Source: Symsagittifera roscoffensis (taxonomy: Eukaryota > Xenacoelomorpha > Acoela > Convolutidae). From it: a stretch of DNA of 64,000 bases. Of this stretch, positions 23,422 to 35,984 are shown in pieces. The position numbers and the translations under genes are program-made. The notes under the pieces were generated by a model. It was not told the DNA's origin. It searched no databases and saw nothing but the letters and a program-made list of their open reading frames with translations. The DNA lies in assembly GCF_963678635.1 (NCBI RefSeq), contig NC_087063.1:34074540-34138539 (forward strand). Reading direction: 5' to 3'. Position 1 is the first letter of the stretch. The number at the start of each line of letters is the position of its first letter.

Positions 23422-23975
23422 TTATGATTGGTGCTTTTTTGATAACATGAACCCAACTAGAGAAAGTAGATGAATAGGTAAAGTTTTTATTCCGCTGGAA
23501 ATCTTAAAATTAAATTCTTCCACTGTCAAAACTAGAAATCGTTCATGTTTTTGCGCCATGTAGATATTCTTCGGATCTGGGATTTCGAGGAATGTGATTA
23601 TTTTCCGAAATAGTGTCGCAGCTGAACAGTGATAATCTGTGAGTCGTTTAGCGTAGTAAAGATGTGTTAATTTTTCCTCTTCCAGTTCTGGGCACTGGAG
23701 TTTCGGAGCTGCTTCAAGTTTCTCGTCAATGACACGTTTAATGTTATCAATGAACTTCCCATTTAGGTCCTGCAAGTAGTAAGCCTGTTCTTGGATGAAT
23801 TCAGGGTCCACTCCGACTCTCGAATTCCATTTGACGTTGAACTTGGTCACATTTTTTGACGGGAAGTTCCGCTCGATTACGTCATATATCAATGTGTCCA
23901 GTAAATCTCTGCGCCGCTTGTCGATCGAGCCATCAGGTGCAATGTCGAAATATGTCTCGAGAACTTCCATGTTTT
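23422..23975 (-). pseudogene. Duplicated, truncated start of the NWD-like last exon
   Basis: It repeats the acceptor and the first 137 residues of the last exon (counting from its ATG), up to KNIY. It then runs into 45 unrelated codons and a stop at 23422. The break falls three residues before the P-loop-like glycine, so a transcript using this acceptor would encode the N-terminal region and DUF4062-like domain without NACHT and WD repeats. Whether it is used cannot be told from sequence. Confidence 0.7.
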
Positions 23976-25095
23976 CTAAACATTAACAGCGCCTATATTA
24001 CTCAATTCCATATGATGAAACCTACCATTGGGACCACCAAGCCATTGGGGGGATGTTAACTTGGTTCAAAGTTAGGAAGTTAGGAATTGAACTTGGTCTA
24101 ACTGGGGGTGGGGGTGGGGAGGGGAGGGGCTGTTTATTTCCATTCAGCTGCTCCAGCCATTTAGTTAAATCAGCAGTAAATGATTTAACTTTTAATCTTT
24201 TCGTTCAAGGGACTGCATTGGTTAAGCAGGGGAGTTACTAACGAGAATTGTTCTCCATGAATCGTCTGACGAAGAAGAGTGATTCGTTGGGCAGTTTCTT
24301 CCTACGAGGCAAGGCTGTTCTAACTTCACGCTCGTACACTAAGATACAATATGATATGATATAACTAGAAGCAGGGGCTCTTAGGAGTCCCATCAGTTAT
24401 AAAAATCAAAACATACCCAATTGAAGATTGGAAAAAAGTACTGAACGCATATAAACATAAAAGAAAACACTGACTTTGTTAACAAAAACCTCGACCTTAA
24501 CTCTTTTACTTTATATATCACACGAAAAAATTCGATAATTTCTTTTTGTTTCCGATCAGGATTTGAACCTGGTCATCCGGCCTGTGGGACCAAAATATAT
24601 ACGCTCGGCTATGGTATGAGTTAAAATACAACTTTAAATTTGTTCAAAAATTAATCCGCTTTCCTTTTAATTCCCCACTTTTGTCGGGAAAAAGTTGGGG
24701 TTTTCTCCCAGGGAAGTGAATGGAAATTGAATCGGAAACAATGGAAACCCGAGGAAAAAATAACGGTACGTTTGCGAAATCGGCTTTGTACACTCGAAAA
24801 CGTAACGTTAAACGCTCGCTATGGGCTAGCGCGCGCTCGTATGGAGGACTGGCGCAAAAAGCGCCGACCGCTTTTTGCCACTCAGGGTTCTTGGCTTAAC
24901 TTTCGAATTTCAAAGAAAACAATAGATGCCCATTAAGCTCGTTAAATCTTTAGACCAATTTATGATTGGTGCTTTTTTGATAACATGAACCCAACTAGAG
25001 AAAGTAGATGAATAGGTAAAGTTTTTATTCCGCTGGAAATCTTAAAATTAAATTCTTCCACTGTCAAAACTAGAAATCGTTCATGTTTTTGCGCC
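23558..25095. repeat. 1538-bp tandem duplication, copy 2 (intronic)
   Basis: This is the copy of 22020-23557 that now lies in the intron between exons 25888-27660 and 18035-22437. Minus-strand transcription meets it before the true last exon. Identity looks complete, so it is either very recent or an assembly duplication. Confidence 0.9.
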
Positions 25096-25330
25096 ATTTC
25101 CACGTTCGTATTTGGAGAGGGCTATTTACGTCACTTTCAGCAAAAAGTGCATATATACCTACGTGCATTCGTAAATGCATCAGTATGTATGAATGCACAT
25201 CTGTAGTTATTAGAGACTTTTAAGACTTTTTCCTGAAAAAAAAAAATCAGCAAGACCTATATAAGAGTCTTCACTACGTTCATTACTCTTAAACACATCC
25301 AGCAGACAGCTAACTTAGAAAAAACAAGAT
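24950..25330. repeat. Dispersed AT-rich repeat family, copy 1
   Basis: Shared phrases are an acccaa block, ttccgctggaaa, a gcgccatttc block and an acctatataagagtct block. They recur in the same order near 31990-32330, 35985-36310, 36440-36730 and 36760-37090. It is a non-coding element, possibly a SINE, of about 350 bp. Terminal details are unclear. Confidence 0.5.
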
Positions 25331-25887
25331 AGAAAACGCTGCGCCAAATTCAGACGAAAGATAGGAAGCCGATATGAAAAAGACGAATTGTTGAATGAAC
25401 ATTAACCAACCTCTTCTAGTTTAGGGTAAGTCAGACGAAAATAGATATCCTAAAATAGTACCAAGAGTAAAACCTTAGGTGGTCACGGACTCGAATACCT
25501 GAGGGAGGTGGGACGCCCATACCCCCGCCCCAACTAAATCCGCTACTGGACATAACTAAGCCTGAGTTAATATTTTATTCTACTCCTCTGAAAATTGAAT
25601 GAGATAAATTCACAATTCATCAATGAAATTTTAAAAAAAGAAGGCCAAATTTTCGTTATCGAGAGAATAACTGATGCCCAGTTAGAAAATGAATTTGAAA
25701 AGCTTTCTCGATAGTCAACGCGCCGAAAAGAGAAAAACATTTTTTTTTGTAAATACGACTTAAAAATTCAAAAAACAACAGAAAAGCCGACTAGGAAAAT
25801 TTTCATATTATCTAGAACTTCATTCCGTCTTAATTATACCGGAACGAATTTGGGAAGAAATAGAAGCAAAGCGAAATTACAACTAAC
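25331..25887 (-). other. Intron sequence after the DUF4062-like exon
   Basis: AT-rich DNA downstream (minus sense) of the donor at 25887. I see no gene or clear repeat in it. Confidence 0.4.
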
Positions 25888-27660
25888 CCGACATGAAATA
25901 TTTCATTTTTTGCTCAGTTGTGAACGCTTTCTCAGCATAAGCCTTCTCCGCTGCTAACTGAAACGCAGTAGTGAGAGTTTTGTGCACCAATTTCTGCAGA
26001 TCAAACTTGTTCATCTTCATGCTTTGTTCTTGCGGCAAAGAATCCTTGAAAACGGTAAACACATTTTCGTCTTCAAATACATACGTAACTGGATCCGAAT
26101 TGTAGTCCAGTTCATAGACCAGGAACACCAACTGCTTGTCTTCGTAGCTTTCCATGAACCGAAGCAAAACTTCCAGATCATTCTTCAGAATGATTCTCGG
26201 CAACGGCGTATATCCGTACTTCTCTCCAACTAGGAAAATTGACGATACTGCAAAGGAATTATCTATGCAGTGCTTCAACTCTGAAACTCTAACATTGATC
26301 AGCTCTGGATCAAACATGTAGGAATTATCGATGTAGGAATCTGAGAGATCAACAACTTGGAGATCTAATCCTTTTGATTTACAGTAAGCTTGCACTTCTG
26401 GAATTGAGCCGTACAAAATCGTTTCCTTTTCGTATTTCATATCATCGCCCGTAGAACATAGATACACACGCATTGTTTTGGATGGCTTTGCAGGCAAGCT
26501 CTGGTACATTGTTTTGCTGTGAAGCTGACTTCTAGAAGGCGCGAAACAGCGAACATCTCCTTCTGGTAGCTGTTTAATGAGGAACTCCTGAATGTCCATA
26601 GGCAAAGCTTTCTGGGATATTTCTGACTGGTTTGCGTTCTTAATCCCAGACACTTCGGTTTCCTCTTGAAGAGCTTTCGCCTTCTCTTCTGCATTTTCAG
26701 ATCCTTCCGGCACTGCACTAACATTGGTTTCCGATGAAACATTTTGTGCTTCGTTTTCGTTATCTGTACCCGTTTTTTCGTGTTCACCCTCGCTTGTTTC
26801 TGGATCTACAATTCCAACATCGGCTTTGGTGAACTTGGTCGTTGTGATACGCTGCTTGGGCTGTTTCGGTTTAAACATCTTTAACTTGCCATCATCTAGT
26901 ACTCCTGAGTCACACAGTTCTCTGTAAGTATGTTCGATGCTCAAGTTGATATCTCCCAACAGATCGTCTACTGTGGGCACATCATTGCCGCCTAGCTCTC
27001 CCAAGGATCTACTGGATCCCAGATTGAAGCTTTCTTCCATACTCCGACCCGTTTCTAACTGCTTTATTTCCAACAATGGCGACAGGCGAGACCGATCAGA
27101 GAACAACTTGACTCTAGCGGTGTTAATTGCACTGTCAGATTGATGATCTACAGGTTTTGGTTCACTTGAATCAGGTCCAGTTTTCACTATCTCTGGTTTA
27201 GTTAAAACTCTCGCCATTGGCAACTGATTTTCATCATTAATTTGCACCGAACTTCTCGGTGAAACACTCAACAAGTTACTGTTCGGGTTGAAATTAAAAT
27301 GATTTGACGACCTTTGCGATTTACGACTACTCTTAGGCGTTTGTTGATCAACAATTGGTGCAAGTTCTGACTCGGTCTGTATCCGCGGCGATGGAACTGG
27401 AGCCCCCCTCGCACTTCCCACTTGTGATTCAAAACTGTTGTTAAGGCGATCTTCCATCTCAGGCATTTCACGAGGGGTCGGCAAGTGGTCATCAACATTG
27501 AACTCGCCGGGAGGCTGAACTTCGAAAGTTATTGCTGGTCTGGCCGGTTTAGCTTTTATGGCCAGTATCGGGTTCTTTTTCTTCCTCTTACGGTCTCCAA
27601 ACAGTTCCTGGAAGGTCTTTCCTGAGATCTGTGCATCTGCCAGAGCTGAAACAACGGAGG
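25888..27660 (-). CDS. NWD-like protein, exon with disordered region and DUF4062-like domain
   Basis: The acceptor (AAAAAG before 27660) and donor (CGG/GTTAGT at 25888/25887) give phases that match both neighbours. The reading frame would hit a TAG at 25883-25885 if unspliced. The first two thirds are low complexity, rich in Ser, Glu, Lys and Pro, and include a basic patch (DRKRKKKN). The last third (about 26473-25890) begins RVYLCSTGDDMKYEKE and contains FLVGEKYGYTPLP. This is the pattern of the domain ahead of NACHT in NWD/TEP1-type proteins (family form RVFISSTFxDMxxER and GxKYGYRPLP). That match is the main reason for joining it to the exon at 22437. Confidence 0.83.
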
Positions 27661-27927
27661 CTTTTTGGAACCTACAATAATCTTGTACGGTGATTAAAAA
27701 GCAGATATGATGATAGAAAACACTGTCATTGAAAAGCAACAAAGCGTAAAACTGATTAACACGATAGAAACAATTTCGAATCAGAATAGATTTGGTTAGT
27801 AATCTTGTAAAACACGCTTCAAAATACCTGTTGAAACTCGGGCCGCATGTGCTGTCAAAAAATACCAATTAACAATTCAACGATAACTAAGATTTTGAAA
27901 AATCATTCAGATTTCGACTCCTGTTAC

Positions 27928-28102
27928 CTTTCTCGGAAGCTGAGTAAAGTTTAGTAGGCATTGGTACGATGCAGGCAGAGCTATTCTTGTACTCCGGCTC
28001 GGGCAGGGCATACTTCTTGGAACCAGTCTCCCAGTAGACGCCAGAAGGAGGGGGTTTATTCAAAGCTACTCGTAGAGATACGTTCTCATCTCCAGGCAGT
28101 TC
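27928..28102 (-). CDS. NWD-like protein, internal exon
   Basis: The 175-base exon lies between the acceptor TTGATTAG (ending 28103) and the donor AAAG/GTAACA. Only one frame is open, and it starts in phase 0 and ends in phase 1, which fits both neighbours. It encodes a Pro/Tyr-rich segment including PPPSGVYWETGSKKYALP. I recognise no domain. Confidence 0.72.
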
Positions 28103-30437
28103 CTAATCAAACTTATATTTCATGTTCTGATGTACAACTCGTGATTCACGTTAATTAAACTGAATATCGTCGAAATAGAAAAAAAAGAGGCGAAGCGGAG
28201 CTTTACACCTCTGCATATCCAATCAGAACAATCGGGTATAAAGGCCCTATCCGCTATAGTATAAGTTCAAAATTTACAAAAAAAAACGAAAAACAAAATT
28301 TCAAACACATGAACGCAAAAATTACAAAAAAAACGGCCACAAAAAAGAATTTGCAGATAATCTGAAAAACCTCTGAAAGCCTATTACATCAAGAATTATC
28401 AGTTATGAAGTTTATAAGCAACGGTAAAAGAGCTACAAGACAGCACAAAAAATAACATAAAAAGAACCTCGTGCAGAACTTGCCGCCACACTGAATCTCG
28501 TTCAGAACTTGCCGCCACATTCCTCTGTAGACAAAAAATCGAGTCCAATTTGCAAAAAAAATCTGGAAATTAATCATTTTTTTTGAAAAACTAAAACAAT
28601 ACGTTAAGCCATCAACTTGAATCGATTTTAAAAAAATTGCTTAAACTTAAAACACACCTAACTAATTAAAAACTAAAATAAGTTTCACGCACTTTTATAA
28701 CAAAAAATTTAGAAACCATGCATGCGAAACTGAAAAAAAAACTGAAAATTGTAAGAGAAAATTTTGTCGCCAATACAAACCAGAAAACCATGAACTATAA
28801 TTACCCTCATAAAAATGAAAAAAAGTATCAAAAAATCTGCCAACAATTACAGAATTAATTACCGGCAAGTAAGCCGAAAAAAATTGGGTTTGAATTAATA
28901 AAGCGTCAAACAAATCAACTTACTAAAAATCTCTTTCCTCTGTAAAAATATTATCACTATACTTTTTGAAGCCAGCTTTTGAGTTACAGCTGTTAGACGT
29001 GCATCTTGAGTAGACTTAAGTTCAGTCATCCTGTGAACAAAGTTGATTACGGGGAAAAAAGTCTAGTACCCGCTTGTAATACCTTGCTTATCGCAAATTA
29101 AAGATGTTGCAACAAAATAGGCCGACACATTTAAAAAAAACAGATACTGATCAAATTCGAACCGAGGACCTTGCCGTCCCAAGTATATTTCTTACTTCCA
29201 GCCTTAGTGTTTAGGTTGGTGTCTAAGATAAAAAAAATTTTACACAGAGGCGAAGTTTCACTTCGCATACACAAGCAAAAACATGACCGATAATGCTACT
29301 GGGAAAAACTGAATGAACAAAAGCAGTACCAGTCAATTTGAAAAAAAATTTATCAACTAACATGCCTCAATTTATAGAACAGTCCATGGAGCAGTAATAA
29401 CACGAAAAAATTAAATGTAAAAATAAAATGAAAATGTGAAAATCATCCCCACACACACCATATTAAGTAGAAAGTGATAAATTTCGCTCCTAGTAACAAA
29501 TCAATTATGGCAAATAAGCTTCCTTCAATCAATTTAGAACAATTTCTATGACGGATTAAATCTCCGCTTGCGCGTTAATAGCGCGAAATATATCGCGCGT
29601 TAATTGTCCCGAATTGACAATTTTCAAACCCACATAACTTTACGAAAAATGATCACAGGTAAAATATCTTTCTAAATTCAAGCTCAGGGCAACAATACTT
29701 TTTGAGTGATGAAAAATTCCGTCAATAATGGCTAGTTAAAAAGTCGTATTTGTCTGAAGAAAAAAACACCCGAGCACAAATATTCCCTTACTTTGGTTAC
29801 GAAAGTCCGAACAATAATAGTCTGTGTTAAAATCCTTAGCAATGGCTGTACTTAATAGCTGGTTTTCGATCAAAATTAACACTTTCAAATTGAACACATT
29901 TTATCGCAACAATATTTGCGTCGCATCAATATTTGCGACTTAGGTTGGAAAATAAAAGATATTTCATACTATAACACAAGCATTGTTCGTGTAAAAATGA
30001 TTCTGATAAGCAAGTTAGTAACCAAAAAAAAATTACATTCCGATTTGATCACGCTTGCTAATCGCAATAATCCATTTACATTTCACAAATTAACAATTTA
30101 AGTTCTCTTTCTGCAAGAAACTTTATTCTATCTATATCAGTTGATGCTAATAAGTAAATTGCAGGCAGAGCTAAGTCGCCAATCTTCTACTCCAATTTTA
30201 CCACGTTTAACTTACATCTTCTTCGGTAGTTTCCTGTAAATTGCGGAAGATGATAACCATAGTAACTTAACCATAGTAGGCAATTACCATTTGAAGCCTA
30301 GGTCAATTCGAACTAAATTGATTGCCAACAAAAACTTCGATTAAAAATTGGAATTAGACTAGAAACAAATTAAAAATCCCGATGATATTTCGGGCCTTGA
30401 GTTTTGAAAATGAAACGGAACTTTTAAGCCACCTAAC
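28103..30437 (-). other. Intron of the NWD-like gene with repeat insertions
   Basis: The GT-AG intron between exons 30438-30701 and 27928-28102 contains several dispersed repeats: a short gaggcgaag hairpin module near 28190, a degenerate tRNA-like sequence on the minus strand near 29150-29225 (B-box-like GGTTCGAATTT), and a longer repeat at 29240-30110. No open frame in it looks coding. Confidence 0.5.
29240..30110. repeat. Intronic repeat, copy A
   Basis: It matches 37580-38170 in block order: gaggcgaagtttcacttcgc, gctactgggaaaaactga, catgcctcaatttataga, then gtacttaatagctggtt and cgcaacaatatttgc. Both copies have private insertions. It carries no protein-coding signal. Confidence 0.6.
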
Positions 30438-30701
30438 CTGTCGTTTCATCGGTCCCTCCATGTCAATCATATCCCTAAGAGATGCCCATCCGTAATACAG
30501 GGACTTCTTTCCCAGACGGGAATCATACTTGGGAAATCTATTCCCCGGCTCAGCATACCCGCCCACATTGGCACAGGGAGCTGAGGCTAAGTTATCCCGA
30601 GGCTCGCCCAAGTAGTTCTGACTGCGTCTCGATCTAGCAGGGATTGAGTCTGGATCAAAGCTGACATTTGATGGTTTTTGAGAGGGTCTAGACTCAGTTT
30701 C
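30438..30701 (-). CDS. NWD-like protein, upstream exon
   Basis: The 264-base exon (88 codons, phase 0 at both ends) lies between the acceptor TTTGTAG and the donor CAG/GTTAGG. It encodes a Ser/Arg/Tyr-rich region with SIPARSRRSQNYLGEP and DSRLGKKSLYYGWASL. Assignment to the NWD-like gene rests on matching phase and strand and on the lack of any stop; no known domain is present. Confidence 0.65.
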
Positions 30702-31060
30702 CTACAAACAATGGTTTGAACTTTCTTTAATTAAACCCTGACATCGATGTGCAAGTAACAATTCCATCGGTAAAATCCCATGTGATGTGAAAGTAGATTA
30801 TTATTTTTAATGAAGTCTGGTTAATTTCATTCTCAAGGGGCTCTTCTCGTCTTCGTGCGACTTAATATTCCATTAATGGAACTCTTGTAAAGCTATTATA
30901 CTATTGCTATATTCGCAGAAGGTTAATTACTGCTTTCCAGTTATTGCGTAGAAGTGGATACTCGATATAAATGTTGACTAACTTCTAACATTATTCTTTC
31001 AGTGGCTCTCTACATCGGTCAATCGAATACATATGGTATCGTGAACAAAGAAATGAATAC
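30702..31060 (-). other. Intron between the two upstream NWD-like exons
   Basis: AT-rich sequence with GT and AG ends in the required places. Nothing else is seen. Confidence 0.45.
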
Positions 31061-31107
31061 CTTGTGGTATGTCTGGTAGACTCGCTTGTTTTCTTCCCAG
31101 AAGCGCT
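31061..31107 (-). CDS. NWD-like protein, small exon (tentative)
   Basis: The 47-base exon lies between the acceptor TTTTCAG and the donor CAAG/GTATTC. In the phase required by the next exon it reads RFWEENKRVYQTYHK. It needs one base from an earlier exon, which I could not find. The first exon and promoter of the gene are not identified. Confidence 0.5.
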
Positions 31108-34100
31108 CTGAAAATTAACACATTTCAAATCTGCCACAAGCAAGCAGAGGCAATCGCCCAACTGATGACTAAAATGAGTCAAAAATCATTTTATCAGCTC
31201 CTCTATCGTAGTGATGTTCAAATGGATAACTTTTTTCTCCCAAAATGAGCATAACCGCCAAAACTTGCATTATTTGGACCCTTAACTTTAAAATTGCGCT
31301 CATTTTACCTCCTTAAGGTCTCACTCGTCTTAACAGACTTAATCTCGTTGAGAAGACTACGAGAATTCAATTTTGATAAGATGATAATTTAATGATGTCG
31401 ATAATGATTCGTTAATGCTACTTGTGAGCTGGCTTACTATTCAGATGCCGTTTATGTTCTGCATTTAATATACAAGATAGTTAATCGTTAAAAATACAAC
31501 TTGAAGGTGGGACTTTCTTATTTATACGGCCAATCTATTTAACTTTTTTCGGCCAATCATACGTTTAAGCAAAGATAATTACACTTATAGCGAGTTGAGA
31601 ACCATTGACATTTACAGATCAAATACAATGATCAATTTTTGAAGGGCGTTCAAATTTTGAAAGACTACAATCACGATACTAGAAAATATTTCAAAGAACG
31701 AGGTTCCAAGACAAAAAAGAGGTTCCAAGACTAAGGGGAGAATGAACCCATAAACCTTACCCTAAAATCGTACATCGAAAACCTGCAACATTACATGAAT
31801 ACATCAAAAAGGTTTTCAACTTGGGTGGAAAATGTTTAACTCATGCGCAACGTCCGCGCTGACAACTAAGCTGACAAATAAAAGCAGACAACCGATAGTC
31901 CGATCGATTGTTTGTTCTGATGGGTACTGATTATCATGTCAAAGGCCAAAAGGATGATACCTCCAGGCTCAAATTGATTATGATAAGCGAGCAAATTATT
32001 TGGTAATTCTGTTTGACAAGTTGTTCACGTAAAAATAAGTCTATGTTCCGATTTAATTCTTTATTCCACTTGATTAATCTAGTAATTAAAATCTAATTTC
32101 GAAACTATAAGTGGTTCAAATTTTTTGCGCCATTTCCGCTTTCGTCATTGGAGAGCGCGATTTGCCTTCCTTTTAGCAAACGAATTTGAAATAATCTTAA
32201 GAGAAATCAGGAGACAAGTCGAACCACAAAATATCAAATTTGGCGTGAACTTATCTCGAAAAAAATTAACACCCTCTTTATCAGTGTTTTCACAACGTTC
32301 AATGACACTTGAAAAAAAAACTTGATACTATGGGAGTTAAATCCTTACTTCGGGGGCTATACCACTTGTCTTGACCACTCGGTCATGATGCCTTGCCTGC
32401 TACATATTTCACGCAAACTTGAATGCGCTTTGATACTGATGACGCTGGACAAAATGCTGCCAAATAAACGTATAGATGAAAGACTTAGTTTAAAAAAAGC
32501 GGACTAGCGGTACAGCAGTACGCTCCAAACTCGCTTCTATACTAAATATTCACTTTGCAAAAAAGAATGTGAACATGCGCTACTTACACAGCAAATGATT
32601 TCTTTAGAACGAGTTCATATTGACACCGTATTTTTATGCTGAATAACTCACCAAATTCATCGAGACCAAAACTGGTTGACGACGGCGGCTAAACACATCA
32701 AGACATAGAGAAAACGTGAAACTGGATATACTCAATTTTCCAATAAGACTTTAAAAGATTATAGCTTACTGGAGGTTTCCATTCTTTATTGTAGTGCTTG
32801 CGAATGATATTTGCTGTTTTAGCATCAACTGAAAGTGGGTTGTTTTTCATCGCTCATACTCACTGAAACTGCCAGTAAAATTTAACATGATCATTCTATT
32901 CTATTTGAGACATGAGCTCTGAGCTAATTGCACAACAGAGAAACATCGCCATTCCTTTGCTTTTTTTTTACTTCATTTAACTCAATTACGCCTATAATAA
33001 CTGTACAGGTTCACAGCAATTTATTTGTCACAGTCAAATTACAAAAACAACCTCAGTCATATCACGCATCGTGGCATTTAATACATCAGTGTTACAACCA
33101 ACCACGTACTGCGGCAAAACCAAAAACCTTGGTTTCGATTTTTTAAACGGAAAAACACCACATATAAACTTCGTATGGTATCAATTTTTATTAATGCCTT
33201 AGCTTTTTTCCATTAAAGCCTCAACCTCCACCCTATTAACAAGAAAATTAAAGCAACACACATTTATGTTTACCGAGGCGAAGCAGAGCTTTAAATTACT
33301 TGCGATAAAAAATATTTGACAGTTTATAGCGTAAAAAAAACACTTGAAAATATACGAGCTATTACGTTTTTCAAAAAAAAAATTCAAGTACTTCAAGAAT
33401 GGGCACAATCGAGCCAAACTAAAACCAAGCGAATGAAGTAATTTAAAAAAATTGTTTTCACATTTGATTATGGCATTAAATCTATTACATAGAGGCGAAG
33501 TGGAGCTTCGCATCACTTGCGATACAACGCAAACGTAGCATTGCCAGCTAGCGAACAGAAACTAGGACGGAAACAACTACGTCAAAAAAGTTACTGTTTA
33601 TTGGATGGTTTTTTGGAAGAAATACAAAATTCAATTACAGAAAAAGTCGAGCAAAATAAAATACCAGCATTAAAGAACTTACCGAGCCGCTTCTAAGCCA
33701 AAAATAAGTAGACGCCTATTGAGTCGGAAACAAAAATGCTATAAATAATGTCACAGAAAAATTTGAGCGTTTAAGTTCTACGACTCGAAGACACCGAATT
33801 TAAAACTGATATTGCTCTTCAAGGGACGAAAGTTAAAATAAGAAAGGCAATATTAAGTGAATCGAAACCAATTAAGCGAAAACTATATTTAAAAATCAAA
33901 AAATGAACTTAATCAATCAGAAGTCGTACTCCTGCACATTACAAAACAACTCTGATGTATAGATGAAATTGTTTACATAAAAAAAATTAAAATTCAAGCC
34001 GACAAAAATAAACAGACAAATGATAGCCTGACAATTCAAGTTTTCTCAAAAAAAAAAACATTTCATTCATGTCGAAAAAACACAAGGTCCGAACACCGTC

Positions 34101-34489
34101 GCAAACCCCAGACCTTAGGGTGAAAAGAAAACCTTGGAGCGCAAAAAAACCTGAACCCCAGACCTTAATGGGACGGCAACCGCGTTGCATCTAGAGACCA
34201 ATTGGAAAAGGTGAAGGTTCAATGAAAAACTCAAATCCATATCTTACAGATTTGAAAGAAAAGTTTCTTTATGACAAGGCAAAATAAACCTAGCCAATAG
34301 ACGGTTAGAAAAGAGTCAATGAACGCAACTGAATAAAAAATATATCGATTTGATTTTTTTTTAAATCTCAACTAACGGAATTCGAAAAAAAACTAGATGG
34401 CCTTAAAGCTCGTCGAATTTCAAAAAACATGAAATATCTCTCACAAAAAATAAGGAGAAGCCACTTCCGCAGGAAAAAATCGCCAACAG
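31108..34489. other. Non-coding, repeat-rich region
   Basis: I find no convincing exon. Contents include a copy of the dispersed AT-rich family (about 31990-32330) and two copies of the gaggcgaag hairpin module (about 33272-33300 and 33490-33515). The upstream exons of the NWD-like gene may lie here or further right and are not recognisable to me. Confidence 0.4.
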
Positions 34490-35530
34490 CTTCTTTCGAT
34501 TGAACGTTTCATCTCAGATTTGAAAAGGTAGTTTTTAAGAAAATTCAAAAAGTTTCTAGAAAACGGTCAAAGCTCAGAAAATTGACTTTCCGAAACCCGT
34601 AACTGTTTTCTGCTAAAAACAAGTAGTGGCCCTTAAAGTAGACAAAATTATCAAAATCGAGTTTCTCGATTGAACACTTAACCTCAGAATTGGCACGGTA
34701 ATTTTTGAGTTAATTTTTATAAACTTCCAAAAAACTTGTTCGAAGTCCATAAGTTTTTTCTAAGAGAAAATGTTCGTAGCGAATTGTAAGGTAAGCTTTC
34801 AACAACCTGTTGTGTTGATCAAACATATGACATCAGATTTGGCAGGATAGTTATCGAGAATAGTCCAAAAAACGGTCAACAAATCATATAGTTGACATTT
34901 CCGCGAATCAAAGTTTTTTGTTAAGAAAAAAATGAGATTTTAAGAAATTAACCCAACTTGTAATTTCTATTGAACGCAAAAACCCAGGTTTTGCACGGCA
35001 GTTCTCGAGAAAACTCAGAAATTTTTTTAAAAAAGTCTAAACATCACAAATTGACTTCCGAGAGCCATAAATGCAAAAAAGCTTCCCACATACCCTTCTT
35101 AGGACTGAACCCAAAATCTTAGGATTGAAAAAGTTTTAAGTCAAAAAAATCAAAAAATTGATTTTTCAGAGCACGATAACTTTGGTGTCGCTAATGCAGG
35201 GAAGCTTCCCAGTACCCCTTATCTCCATTGAACCCCCAACCTCAGGTTTGAGAGATTGGTTTTCGAGCCAAAAAGATTCAAAAGTCGGTCAAAAAATCAA
35301 AAACTTCATTATTCTGAGGACCATAATTTTATGCTTTAAGAAAACGTTGGGTGTAGCCGCTTATTGAAGGGAGAATTCTGAATTCTCATTGCTCAATGAA
35401 ACAAAATTCTCAGATTTGTTAGGCTAGTTTCCGAGAAAACGAAAAAAAATCAAAAAAGCCGGTCAAAATCCCCCCCACAGACTTTTTCGAAGGCTGTAGA
35501 TAAAAGGGTAAAGCAAAAAGAGACCAGAAG
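34490..35530. repeat. Degenerate tandem array, period roughly 160-190 bp
   Basis: Blocks of the form ttctcgattgaac, cctcagatttg, cacggtagtt, gagaaaattcaaaaag, acggtcaaa and aattgactttccg recur about six times in order with heavy divergence. It looks like an old satellite-like array. No coding frame is present. Confidence 0.5.
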
Positions 35531-35984
35531 AGTATGTAGCCACACAGTGTGTAGGCGGTCTTTCTGTGGATACCCCTTTTATAAAAAATCAGTTAAAGAG
35601 TTTTCGAGAAAAAAATATTTTTTGCGAGAAGGGAAAAAAATTTGCGGAGTATCTCAAAAAATTTGGATAAAAAACCCAACCTCATACATTTTAATAAAAA
35701 CTATTTTAACCAAACTAAAATTCTAAGCAAACATGTCAAGTCAAGCAAGACAATTTAAATTCAAATTAGCAATTGAACAAAACTTACGAAGCGTAAACAA
35801 AGCCGACAACCTTTGAGCAGACACCAGTTGAGTAAAAAAAACATTTTGTAAAAACTTTTTAAAAGTTTCAAGTCCCCCTGAAACTACCCTGAAGTAACCA
35901 TTTCCCAGCCAGTAGCTAAATTCAAAGTTTCTCGAAATTGAGCATGTCAGCTGATTGAGAAAGTGATTTAACTGATTTTGTTTA

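Larger units (their letters stand above)
22020..23557. repeat. 1538-bp tandem duplication, copy 1
   Basis: Every landmark in this span recurs 1538 bases later with no difference that I could see. It includes the first 137 codons of the last NWD-like exon, the splice acceptor, a G-rich tract and a tRNA-like SINE. The junction shares only a two-base AT with both ends, which suggests end joining or replication slippage. Confidence 0.9.

Noticed and set aside
25883-25885. TAG as the natural end of a separate 661-residue protein
   Set aside because: A GTTAGT donor overlaps it, and splicing to 22437 restores a DUF4062-NACHT-WD order known for NWD proteins.
27661-27868. N-terminal extension of the 661-residue frame at 25883-27868
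   Set aside because: A splice acceptor at 27661 matches the phase of the exon at 28102-27928, and the extension has the Phe/Leu/Tyr-rich look of translated intron.
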